A stretch of DNA of 64,000 bases from Methylocapsa acidiphila B2. Its GTDB lineage: Bacteria > Pseudomonadota > Alphaproteobacteria > Rhizobiales > Beijerinckiaceae. The stretch covers positions 3,698,004-3,762,003 of the forward strand of contig NZ_KE386496.1 in NCBI RefSeq assembly GCF_000427445.1, read 5' to 3'. Of this stretch, positions 7,596-14,806 are shown in pieces. Position numbers and translations under genes: made by a program. The stretch's first letter is position 1; every line of letters starts with the position of its first letter. A model generated the notes under the pieces. That model was given only the letters and a program-made list of their open reading frames with translations, was not told the origin of the DNA and searched no databases.

Positions 7596-8738
7596 CTAGG
7601 CGCTGGCGCTGGCCGGCGTCATGGCGATGTGATCGGCGATTTCGGGGATCGCCCGCCGCGTCGCCTCGCGGCCCATCTCGATGAGCTCATCGGCGCGGTG
7701 GAAGTCAAACAGGCCGATCTTGGCCAGCCTCGCGTTGATGGTGACATCCGGCGGATCGCCGGCGAGGCGCGAGCGCGAGATGCGCCCCTGCGCGATGTTG
7801 AACGCATCCATCATGGCGGTCGCAATGCCCGGGGCGCCGTCTTCGCGCTTGCCGAAGAACCGGCGCAGGTTTCCGCTCATCCCGCCGAACAGCCGCGCGC
7901 TGAGCGACTGTAGATTCTGCGGCTTGGCGCCGAGCGTTTCGAGCGTCGACTCCATCGAGAGCCGATCGTCGATGACGATCCCGCGAAACGCGCCGTCGCC
8001 GATAAGGTTGACGGCGATGACCATGTCGGCGCCGAGCGCGCGGCAGACGGTGACCGGCACTGGATTGACGAGAGCGCCGTCGAAAAGCCAGCGGCCGTTG
8101 ATCTGCACGGGCTCGAATATGCCGGGCAGGGAGTAGGACGCGCGAATGGCCTCCATCGCGTCGCCCTTCGTCAGCCAGATTTCATGTCCGGTCTCGACCT
8201 CGGTGGCGACCGTGGCGAAGCTCTTGTCGAGATCCTCGATGCGGCGGTTCCCGATGGCTTGGCTCAGGTGATGTTTGAGCCTGCCGCCGCTCAACATGCC
8301 GACGCCCGAAAAGGACACGTCCATCAAGCTGACCACGCGCTTCTTGGTCAGGCCGCGCGCGAAAGCCTCCACCATCGCGAGATTGCCCGCGGCATAGCAC
8401 CCGCCGACGACGGCGCCGATGGACGTTCCCGCGACGACGTCGGGGAAAATTCCATGTTCGCCGAGCTCCAGCAGGACGCCAATATGCGACCAGCCGCGCG
8501 CCGCGCCGGCGCCGAGAGCGATGCCGATCTTCGGCCGCGCCGCCTCTGCCGGCGCGTGTTTCGGGCCGGCAGAGGCGGCGTCCTGCCGCCTATGGGCAAG
8601 CGGGTGGATCTGGTTCAACTCCTCGTTCCTCGCATGAGAAACGCGCCGTTGCAGGTCGCGGCGCTGCGGGGCTAGCTGCGATAGATGATTGAGCGGGAAC
8701 ACGTCTCTCTCCGAATCATTCCCCCCGGCGGTTGACAA
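7596..8738 (-). CDS. Patatin-like phospholipase (RssA type)
   Basis: Up to 380 residues. Patatin motifs are complete: oxyanion loop GAGAARG (about 76-82), nucleophile elbow GTSIG (S106) and the catalytic DGA (in FDGALVNP, near 217). These enzymes hydrolyse acyl esters of phospholipids; bacterial RssA-like members are cytoplasmic. The homologous part begins near residue 68; the first two thirds of that N-terminus are low-complexity and the start used is a TTG at 8738, so the real start may be an internal TTG or GTG nearer 8610. It is transcribed divergently from lolA. Confidence 0.85.
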   Translation of the reverse strand: MSTAGGNDSERDVFPLNHLSQLAPQRRDLQRRVSHARNEELNQIHPLAHRRQDAASAGPKHAPAEAARPKIGIALGAGAARGWSHIGVLLELGEHGIFPDVVAGTSIGAVVGGCYAAGNLAMVEAFARGLTKKRVVSLMDVSFSGVGMLSGGRLKHHLSQAIGNRRIEDLDKSFATVATEVETGHEIWLTKGDAMEAIRASYSLPGIFEPVQINGRWLFDGALVNPVPVTVCRALGADMVIAVNLIGDGAFRGIVIDDRLSMESTLETLGAKPQNLQSLSARLFGGMSGNLRRFFGKREDGAPGIATAMMDAFNIAQGRISRSRLAGDPPDVTINARLAKIGLFDFHRADELIEMGREATRRAIPEIADHIAMTPASASA

Positions 8739-9138
8739 TTCCTGAAGCCGCGCAACGTTCGACCTAAGATATAAAATCGGCCCTGCTCTTGCTCAAGGGG
8801 CGCCGGCCGACGGGGACCGCATACGACCTTGGTCTCGGCCGGCGCCCGATGCGCCGAGGCCGGCTTTCTTCAATCGGAAACCGCCGCGGCTCAATCTTCC
8901 CCTCGGCTTGCAAAGCGCGCGGCCGGATGTGGTCGAAGCGAGCTGCGGTCTGCAAACGGCCTCGGTCGCGCCGTAATGGATTGAAATCGGACAAGTTCAA
9001 GGACTCGGCCGCAAGCGGAGGCGTAATTCTGGCGACTATAGCCGGGCAATTCAGCGAAGCCAGCGCTGGACCTCACCTTCCATTAACGGCATATCAACTT
9101 TCAAATCGTGAAGTTTTACGACCTCAGAGGCGGCGTTC
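8739..9138. other. 400-base intergenic region with a strong inverted repeat
   Basis: Between the divergent patatin and lolA genes. No gene seen. It contains a perfect 12-bp inverted repeat at 8799-8810 and 8835-8846. Promoters of both genes must lie here but none could be assigned by eye. Confidence 0.5.
8799..8846. repeat. Perfect 12-bp inverted repeat
   Basis: GGCGCCGGCCGA at 8799-8810 pairs with TCGGCCGGCGCC at 8835-8846 around a 24-base loop. It has no T-run on either side, so it is not a canonical terminator. Confidence 0.6.
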
Positions 9139-9825
9139 ATGAAATCATGGGTTAGGGCATTTCTCGCGATCGCGGTCGGTATCGTCGCCGCTCCGGAGCT
9201 TCGCGCCGAAGCGGCGACGACCAATCCGAAGCCGGCCAAGCCCCCCGCGGCCGCCGCGCCGGCCAAGCCCTTCGTGCCGCTCGAGCCAGCCGTCGCGATC
9301 CAGAAAGCCAATGATTATTTCAACGCCGCCATGACGATGGTCGGCGATTTTGTTCAGATCGGCGCCGATGGCCGACGCTCGGAAGGAAAGATCTTCGTTC
9401 AGCGGCCCGGAAAGCTCCGGTTCGAATATGCCGAGCCGGCGACGCTGGAGATCGTGGCCGATGGACTCTCGGTGGCCGTGCATGACCGGAAGACCGCCAC
9501 CAAGGATATTTATTTCATCAGTCAGACCCCGCTGAAATTCCTGCTCAAGGATCACGTCGACCTCGTCAATGACGTGAAGGTCGTCGATGTCGCGAGCGAT
9601 CCGAACGCGGTCACGATCGTGGTCGAGGATAAGGCGACCTTCGGCGGAACCTCGCGCATCAGGCTGGTGTTCGATCCGGCGAAATTCACCTTGAAGCAAT
9701 GGCAGATCACCGATCCGCAAGGCTACGAGACGTTGATTTCGCTCTTCAACATTGACCTGTCGAAGAAGCCGGATCCGGCCCTTTTCCAGATCACGCAGGA
9801 ACGCGTGCTCAACACAAATAATTGA
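9139..9825 (+). CDS. lolA: LolA-like outer-membrane lipoprotein carrier protein
   Basis: 228 residues with a signal peptide (KSWVRAFLAIAVGIVAAPELRAEA), an alanine/proline/lysine-rich spacer to about residue 48, then the LolA beta-barrel half: G-x-F-x-Q pattern (GDFVQIGADGRRSEGKIFVQRPGKLRF), W/YxP-poor strands and the closing SLFNIDLSKKPDPALFQI. LolA shuttles lipoproteins across the periplasm. In alphaproteobacteria lolA is usually followed by xthA, as here. A C-rich-loop RNA candidate and a strong terminator separate the two genes. Confidence 0.85.
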   Translation: MKSWVRAFLAIAVGIVAAPELRAEAATTNPKPAKPPAAAAPAKPFVPLEPAVAIQKANDYFNAAMTMVGDFVQIGADGRRSEGKIFVQRPGKLRFEYAEPATLEIVADGLSVAVHDRKTATKDIYFISQTPLKFLLKDHVDLVNDVKVVDVASDPNAVTIVVEDKATFGGTSRIRLVFDPAKFTLKQWQITDPQGYETLISLFNIDLSKKPDPALFQITQERVLNTNN

Positions 9826-9859
9826 CCCGCCGACGGGCCGAACAAGCTAGCTGCGAAGC

Positions 9860-9887
9860 TTGAATCCGCGCCCGGCGCGATTATTTT
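9860..9887 (+). promoter_or_regulatory. Putative sigma70 promoter of the sRNA candidate
   Basis: TTGAAT (9860-9865), a 16-base spacer and TATTTT (9882-9887) resemble a -35/-10 pair, starting 35 bases after the lolA stop and pointing to a transcript that would start near 9893. Confidence 0.45.
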
Positions 9888-9892
9888 GGTCT

Positions 9893-10018
9893 CATGTGAG
9901 CGATGCCACTGGCCGGACGTATCCCCCCGTTTCGTCTGGATCAGCATTCGTCGGACCCCTCCCGACGATATTTCGCTCCTAGAGGGCGTCCGGTCACAAG
10001 CCGGGCGCCCATCTTTTT
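9893..10018 (+). ncRNA. Candidate small RNA with two C-rich (anti-Shine-Dalgarno) loops
   Basis: About 125 nucleotides between a promoter-like pair and a strong terminator. Three successive hairpins can be drawn. Hairpin 1 pairs 9913-9919 with 9933-9939 (one G-U) with a 13-base loop containing CCCCCC. Hairpin 2 pairs CGTCGG (9949-9954) with CCGACG (9962-9967) with loop ACCCCTC. Hairpin 3 is the terminator at 9984-10010 followed by T6. C-rich loops complementary to ribosome-binding sites on stable hairpins are the hallmark of alphaproteobacterial sRNA families such as alpha-r14 and the CcsR/cuckoo RNAs. No sequence match to any named family is claimed. The lolA and xthA coding frames do not use this stretch. 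Confidence 0.55.
9984..10018 (+). terminator. Rho-independent terminator
   Basis: Ten-base-pair stem (9984-9993 with 10001-10010, one G-T) with a 7-base loop, followed by AT C then six T (10013-10018). It ends the sRNA candidate and possibly lolA read-through. Confidence 0.85.
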
Positions 10019-10122
10019 TGTTGCTCCGAAGCCTTTTTAATCTTGTGGGCTGCTTGCGCTTGAGGCTTGCGGCTCCCGCTTTTGCATGGTCAGTCGCAGA
10101 CGCCATTGATATGGGGTTCGAC

Positions 10123-10932
10123 ATGCGCCTGACATTCGCCACCTGGAACATTAATTCCGTTCGCTTGCGCATCGACCTCGTCGCTCGCTTTCTGCGTGAA
10201 CAGGCGCCGGACGTGCTCTGCCTCCAGGAGACGAAATGCCGCGACAGCGAATTTCCTTTGGCGGCTTTTCATAAGCTTGGTTATGCGCATGTCGCGATCA
10301 ACGGGCAAAAGGGTTATCATGGCGTGGCTATCGCCTCGAAACTGCCTTTGGCCGAAATCCGCCGCCGCGAATTTTGCGAGAAGGGCGACGCTCGACATAT
10401 CGCGGTGAGCCTGACGCCCGCCGGCGGCGACGCCATCGACCTCCATAATTTCTATGTGCCGGCGGGCGGCGACGAACCAGACCCGGAGATCAATCCGAAA
10501 TTCGCGCATAAGCTCGCCTTCCTGGAGGAGATGGAGCGTTGGATGGTTTCCGACCGCATCGCAGGCAAGAACGCGATCATGGTCGGCGACCTCAATATCG
10601 CGCCGCTCGAGACGGATGTCTGGAGCCATAAGGCCCTGCTCAAGGTCGTCAGCCATACGCCGATCGAGGTGGAAAAGCTCGGCCGCGTATTCGAGGCCGG
10701 GCCTTGGGTCGACGCCCTGCGCCAATATGTTCCGCTCGAGGAAAAGCTCTATACGTGGTGGAGCTATCGCGCGCAGGATTGGTCGAAATCAGACAAGGGC
10801 CGGCGGCTCGATCATGTCTGGGTCAGCCAGAGCCTCAAGCCGCGACTCGGCGGAATGCAGGTGTTGCGTGAGAGCCGTGGGTGGGACCGCCCGTCCGATC
10901 ACGTGCCGGTGATCGTTCACTTGGATCTGTAG
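10123..10932 (+). CDS. xthA: Exodeoxyribonuclease III (AP endonuclease)
   Basis: 269 residues starting MRLTFATWNINSVRLR. Exonuclease-endonuclease-phosphatase motifs are in place: N9/N11 in WNINS, E36 in LCLQETK (metal ligand), GDLNIAPLETDVW in the centre, and the C-terminal SDH (258-260) in RPSDHVPV. It removes 3' blocking groups and cleaves abasic sites during base excision repair. An alternative ATG four codons upstream (10111) cannot be excluded; GGGG at 10113-10116 gives better spacing to 10123. Longer extension back to 9886 would run through the terminator and is rejected. Confidence 0.93.
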   Translation: MRLTFATWNINSVRLRIDLVARFLREQAPDVLCLQETKCRDSEFPLAAFHKLGYAHVAINGQKGYHGVAIASKLPLAEIRRREFCEKGDARHIAVSLTPAGGDAIDLHNFYVPAGGDEPDPEINPKFAHKLAFLEEMERWMVSDRIAGKNAIMVGDLNIAPLETDVWSHKALLKVVSHTPIEVEKLGRVFEAGPWVDALRQYVPLEEKLYTWWSYRAQDWSKSDKGRRLDHVWVSQSLKPRLGGMQVLRESRGWDRPSDHVPVIVHLDL

Positions 10933-11007
10933 GACGCCTGGCGTTCCGTGGGATCTGAAATCTGAGGCCAGCGCCCCACCGGCCTCGATGCGCGCATGCC
11001 GGAAGCT

Positions 11008-11481
11008 TCAGGCCTCTTCTTCATCCGATGGAGACAGCGCGCCGCGCCTCAGATCGCCGAGTTCCTTCGCATATTGCGCAAGCTTTCCGGCGAGGGCCCG
11101 GCGCAGCCGTTCGGCGCTGCGTGGATGCTCGCTCAGGACGCGATGAAAAAGGTGGCGAGAGATGCGCAACACGCTCGAGGGCTCGCGCGCGATCGCTGTC
11201 GCCGGCCGCAGAGTCTCGGTCAAAAGAGCCGTCTCGCCGATGAGCGCCGGCGGGCGCAGGATGCGGGCCTTGGCGGCGCCGAGATTGGACGCGTCGAGCG
11301 CGATGGAGCCTGAAAGCACGACGAACCCGCAATTCGAGGGCTCGTCGCGGCGAAACAAAATATCGCCCGCGCGAAGGATTCGCGTTTCGGCCGAAAAGGC
11401 GATCAACCGCAAAGCCTCCGGCTCCAGCGCCGCGAAGGCGGCGTTGCGGCTGAGCTTCGCAATATCGTCATCCAGGGCCAT
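11008..11481 (-). CDS. Cyclic-nucleotide-binding domain protein (no DNA-binding domain)
   Basis: 157 residues from ATG 11481, chosen because GGGAGGA lies 7 bases upstream. Residues about 12-125 form a cNMP-binding beta-barrel (LRAGDILFRRDEPSNCGFVVLSGSI; GETALLTETLRPATAIA is the phosphate-binding cassette). The C-terminus ends in an acidic tail without a helix-turn-helix, so unlike Crp/Fnr regulators it would act through protein contacts. Small proteins of this type precede an OmpR-type regulator in many Hyphomicrobiales, as here (86 bases downstream of that gene's stop). Confidence 0.85.
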   Translation of the reverse strand: MALDDDIAKLSRNAAFAALEPEALRLIAFSAETRILRAGDILFRRDEPSNCGFVVLSGSIALDASNLGAAKARILRPPALIGETALLTETLRPATAIAREPSSVLRISRHLFHRVLSEHPRSAERLRRALAGKLAQYAKELGDLRRGALSPSDEEEA

Positions 11482-11567
11482 CGCGGCGTCCTCCCGGCCC
11501 GAATGAGAGCCCATTCGAGCGCATCGACCGCCCCAGATTTGACGGGTCCGTCCATTCGGAACGCGCG

Positions 11568-12254
11568 CTAGGGCATCAGCTTATAGCCGCCCGCCTCGGT
11601 GACGAGAAGCTGCGCCTTGGCGGGATCTCGCTCAATTTTCTGGCGTAGTCGATAGATATGCGTCTCCAGCGTGTGGGTCGTCACGTTGGAATTATAGCCC
11701 CAGACCTCGCGGAGAAGCACTTCCCGCGTCACGACGGCCTGCCCGGCGCGATAGAGAAAGCGGAGGATGGCGGTTTCTTTTTCGGTCAGGCGGAGTTTCA
11801 CGCCATTTTCGCCCACCAAATGTTTGGCGCTCGGCTGAAACGTATATTGTCCGACGCGGAACATCGCTTCTTCATTTGTCTCATGCTGGCGCAGGTGCGC
11901 GCGCATGCGGGCGAGCAGGACCGCGAAGCGAAACGGCTTGGTGACGTAATCATTGGCGCCCGCGTCGAGGCCCTGCACGGTGTCCCATTCGGTGTCGTGC
12001 CCGGTCAGCATGATGATCGGATTTTTGAACCCCTCCTCGCGCATGCGCTTGACGGCCTCACGTCCATCCATGTCAGGCAGGCCGACGTCCATGATGACCA
12101 GATCCGGCGGCTCCTTGCGCGATGCGTCAAGCGCGCCTTCAGCGGAATCCGTATGGACGGCGGCGAATTCCTCGTGGAGGGAGAGCTGCTCGGCCAACGC
12201 CGCGCGCAGATCTGCGTCGTCGTCTGCGATCAGGATTTTCAGAACCTGCGTCAT
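11568..12254 (-). CDS. OmpR-family response regulator
   Basis: 228 residues. Receiver domain: acidic pocket D11-D13 (ILIADDDADLR), phosphoacceptor D56 (VIMDVGLPDMDG), T in MLTGHD, K in YVTKPF. Winged-helix domain about 130-225 with the typical GYNSNVTTHTLETHIYRLRQKIE recognition region. No sensor kinase lies beside it. ATG 12254 is preceded by AAGGACAGG; an 18-codon upstream extension is unsupported. Together with the cNMP-binding protein it may form a signalling pair; target genes unknown. Confidence 0.9.
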   Translation of the reverse strand: MTQVLKILIADDDADLRAALAEQLSLHEEFAAVHTDSAEGALDASRKEPPDLVIMDVGLPDMDGREAVKRMREEGFKNPIIMLTGHDTEWDTVQGLDAGANDYVTKPFRFAVLLARMRAHLRQHETNEEAMFRVGQYTFQPSAKHLVGENGVKLRLTEKETAILRFLYRAGQAVVTREVLLREVWGYNSNVTTHTLETHIYRLRQKIERDPAKAQLLVTEAGGYKLMP

Positions 12255-12556
12255 GGACCTGTCCTTGGTGGAATCCGCATCATCGCCCCCCGGCCCGATG
12301 ATCGGCATATATTCCGTGCGGCGCGTCTTCGCTAGATGAAGACGATATTGGAATGGATCGAACCAAAATCAGGAATACGTACGTTTCCCATGACTGAGAG
12401 CCGGGCGCCGGGGAAAAATTCGAGGCTGCTTTTCCGAATCGTGCTCTATTCGCATCTCTCCTTGGCGCATGCTTTCGTCCCCGGACTTGAAAGAGTCATT
12501 TGCTTTGCGCTGCTTGGCAAGCTTTAAAGCCGATCTGGCGATGATCTGGTCGTGAA
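12255..12556. other. Intergenic region between divergent genes
   Basis: Holds the promoters for the OmpR-type regulator (minus) and the L,D-transpeptidase (plus). No small gene or strong hairpin seen; open frames here have no family character. Confidence 0.5.
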
Positions 12557-13246
12557 ATGCACAAGGAAAGACATTTTCCGGTGAGCTCAGCCGCGAAATC
12601 TCCCCGCCAGATCCGCAATCGCCGCGATTTCTCCACGGCGCCGCGCGCCGGAAATGGAGCGGCTGTGGGCGCCGGAAAAAAACGCGATCTGGAGCCCGGC
12701 CTCCGCCAGCGCCATCTCCGCAGCCTCGTCGTGACGCTCCAACCGGCCGGCGCATTCTTGCAAAGTTTTAGCTTAGGGCGGCTCCGGGCGGGGGCCGTGA
12801 CGCTCGGCTGCGCGATCGGCGGCGGCCGGATCAAGCACGACAAGCGGGAAGGCGACCGCGCCACGCCGGCTGGTCCCTTCCGCCTTCTTTTCGGCTTCTA
12901 CCGCGCCGATCGCGTCGCGCGAAACGAGACGCTTTTGCCGATGCGGCCGCTCTCCCGACGCGATCTCTGGTGCGACGATCCGGAAAGCGCGCGCTACAAT
13001 CGTCTCGTCGCAGCGCCTTTCCGCCCGTCTCATGAAAAACTATGGCGCGACGACCATCTCTACGACATTGTGATCGCGCTCGACTATAATCTTTACCCGC
13101 GCCGCAAAGGACGCGGGAGCGCCATCTTTCTCCATTGCGCGCGGCTGGACTTTTTACCCACCGAGGGTTGCATCGCGCTCAAGCGCGACGACTTGCGTCG
13201 GCTTCTGCCGCGCCTTTCGCAGAAGACGATCTTGATCATCAGATGA
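12557..13246 (+). CDS. L,D-transpeptidase (YkuD fold) family protein
   Basis: Up to 229 residues. The family core starts near residue 59 (GTG at 12731) and includes KREGDRATPAGPFRLL, the DDHLYDIVIALDYN segment, and the catalytic histidine and cysteine in IFLHCARLDFLPTEGCIAL (H before ARL, nucleophile in EGC). YkuD enzymes form 3-3 peptidoglycan links or anchor proteins. The first 58 residues are arginine-rich and unlike the family, so the GTG at 12731 (about 171 residues) may be the real start; ATG 12557 is kept as the outer limit. No signal peptide is visible from either start. Confidence 0.8.
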   Translation: MHKERHFPVSSAAKSPRQIRNRRDFSTAPRAGNGAAVGAGKKRDLEPGLRQRHLRSLVVTLQPAGAFLQSFSLGRLRAGAVTLGCAIGGGRIKHDKREGDRATPAGPFRLLFGFYRADRVARNETLLPMRPLSRRDLWCDDPESARYNRLVAAPFRPSHEKLWRDDHLYDIVIALDYNLYPRRKGRGSAIFLHCARLDFLPTEGCIALKRDDLRRLLPRLSQKTILIIR

Positions 13247-13275
13247 AGGGGCGCCGACACTGGTCAGCGGCCAAT

Positions 13276-13896
13276 TCACGATAAGCGGCGAAAACAGCTG
13301 AACTGGAAACGCTGCGTGACTCCGGACGGCGTGACATGCTCATGTCGGCGGGAGTCATAGAGTGCGAAACCGTCTCCGAGAATGGCGCCGATCGAAGCGG
13401 AATCATGCCGCTGGACGGGGAGGCCGCTGCAGCGCTCGGGACCATCCAGAGCGAAGGCGCCGATGATGACATGCCCGCCTGGCGGCACCGCCTTCGCGAC
13501 ACGCTCGGCGTAAGCCAGGCGATCAGCCCACTCGACGAGAAAATGAAAGGTCGCGCGATCGTGCCAGAGGTCGTATGTCACGAATGGCTCCCAAACAGTG
13601 ATGTCGGCGACGATCCAGGTTATATGTGCGGCCTGCGGACCGAGCCGGGCCTTGGCGGCGGCCAGCGCCTTTTCTGAAATGTCGAGAACAGTGACGGCCT
13701 TGAACCCTTCGCGGCAAAGGGCGTCGACCAATCGAGACTCGCCGCCGCCGACGTCGATGATCGAAGCCGTCGGCCGAATCCCCGTCGCATGAATAAGGTC
13801 GAGCGAGATCGCTGGACTTTCCTCGAACCAGCTCAGCTCATTCTCGGCCTTGGCTCCATAGACGCGATCCCAATGAGCCCGCCGGTCGATGCTCAA
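13276..13896 (-). CDS. Class I SAM-dependent methyltransferase
   Basis: 206 residues from a TTG start with AAGGAG six bases upstream. Motif I is IIDVGGGESRLVDAL (about 46-60), followed by TVLDISEKAL (motif post I) and the WIVADITVWEP acidic loop. An HWDRVYGAKAENELSWFEE N-terminus is typical of a Tehb/UbiE-like small-molecule methyltransferase clade. Substrate unknown. It is convergent with the L,D-transpeptidase gene. Confidence 0.88.
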   Translation of the reverse strand: MSIDRRAHWDRVYGAKAENELSWFEESPAISLDLIHATGIRPTASIIDVGGGESRLVDALCREGFKAVTVLDISEKALAAAKARLGPQAAHITWIVADITVWEPFVTYDLWHDRATFHFLVEWADRLAYAERVAKAVPPGGHVIIGAFALDGPERCSGLPVQRHDSASIGAILGDGFALYDSRRHEHVTPSGVTQRFQFSCFRRLS

Positions 13897-13927
13897 GCAC
13901 CGTCTCCTTCGCCCTTAACCTTTAGCT

Positions 13928-14644
13928 TTATCTCGGCCCAAAAATCGCGCTGCCGACCCGGACATGAGTGGCGCCGAGCTGGATAGCGAGCTCGAAATCG
14001 CCGCTCATGCCCATTGAAAGCGCGCCAACGCCATTGCGCTTGGCGATCTGGTTCAAAAGCGCGAAATGCGGCGAGGCCTGCTGGCCGACGGGCGGAATGC
14101 CCATCAGGCCTGCTATTTCGAGCCCGTAAATCTCGCGGCACGCTTTGATGAAGGCGTCGGCCTCTTCCGGCAAGACGCCCGCCTTCTGGGGCTCGGCGCC
14201 GGTGTTGACCTGAACGTAAAGGCGCGGATGGCGCCCGGTTTTGCGGATTTCCGCGGCCAGCGCCCTGGCGATCTTTTCCCGGTCCACGGTCTCGATCACG
14301 TCGAAGAAGCTCACGGCCTCATGCGCCTTGTTCGATTGCAGCGGGCCGATGAGATGCAATTCGAGGTCTGGATGGCGCGCGCGCAAGGCGGGCCATTTCT
14401 CCATGGCTTCCTGCACGCGGTTCTCGCCGAAAACGCGCTCCCCCGCTTCGATCACCGGCTCTATGGCGTCGGCGCCATATGTCTTCGACACGCAGACGAG
14501 GGCGACCTCGTCCGGCTTGCGGTCGGCGTCGCGGGCGGCGCGGGCGATCCGCTCGCGAACTTCGGCCAAGCGCTCGAGCGTGGTTTGCGAAAGGTTAACG
14601 CTTTGACGCGATGGTGCGTCTTGGCCGGGAGGAAATTGCTGCAA
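13928..14644 (-). CDS. YggS/PROSC family pyridoxal-phosphate homeostasis protein
   Basis: 238 residues, alanine-racemase-like TIM barrel fold type III. The PLP lysine is K54 in LVCVSKTYGADAI; other family blocks are FGENRVQEAMEKW, LHLIGPLQSNK and SMGMSGDFELAIQLGATHVRVGSAIFG. The protein buffers free PLP and influences amino-acid metabolism. The first methionine used is a TTG at 14644; the conserved part starts near residue 17, so the start may be later. It is divergent from leuS, a common alphaproteobacterial arrangement. Confidence 0.92.
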   Translation of the reverse strand: MQQFPPGQDAPSRQSVNLSQTTLERLAEVRERIARAARDADRKPDEVALVCVSKTYGADAIEPVIEAGERVFGENRVQEAMEKWPALRARHPDLELHLIGPLQSNKAHEAVSFFDVIETVDREKIARALAAEIRKTGRHPRLYVQVNTGAEPQKAGVLPEEADAFIKACREIYGLEIAGLMGIPPVGQQASPHFALLNQIAKRNGVGALSMGMSGDFELAIQLGATHVRVGSAIFGPR

Positions 14645-14806
14645 AGCTGTCGCCTTTCATTCGTGGGCCATTCGTGCGGCGACGGGCAGCCCATGCGGAG
14701 CGCGTCTGCGCCCGGAGGTTGCGGCGCAATTGACCCACCGGTCCAAATAATGCTGTGTACGCACCAGTGACGCCTCAATATCAAACGCGACCGACGATCG
14801 GAAATC

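Noticed and set aside
9886-10110. N-terminal extension of xthA
   Set aside because: The extension runs through an intrinsic terminator and hairpins and lacks exonuclease III similarity; the family start is at 10123.
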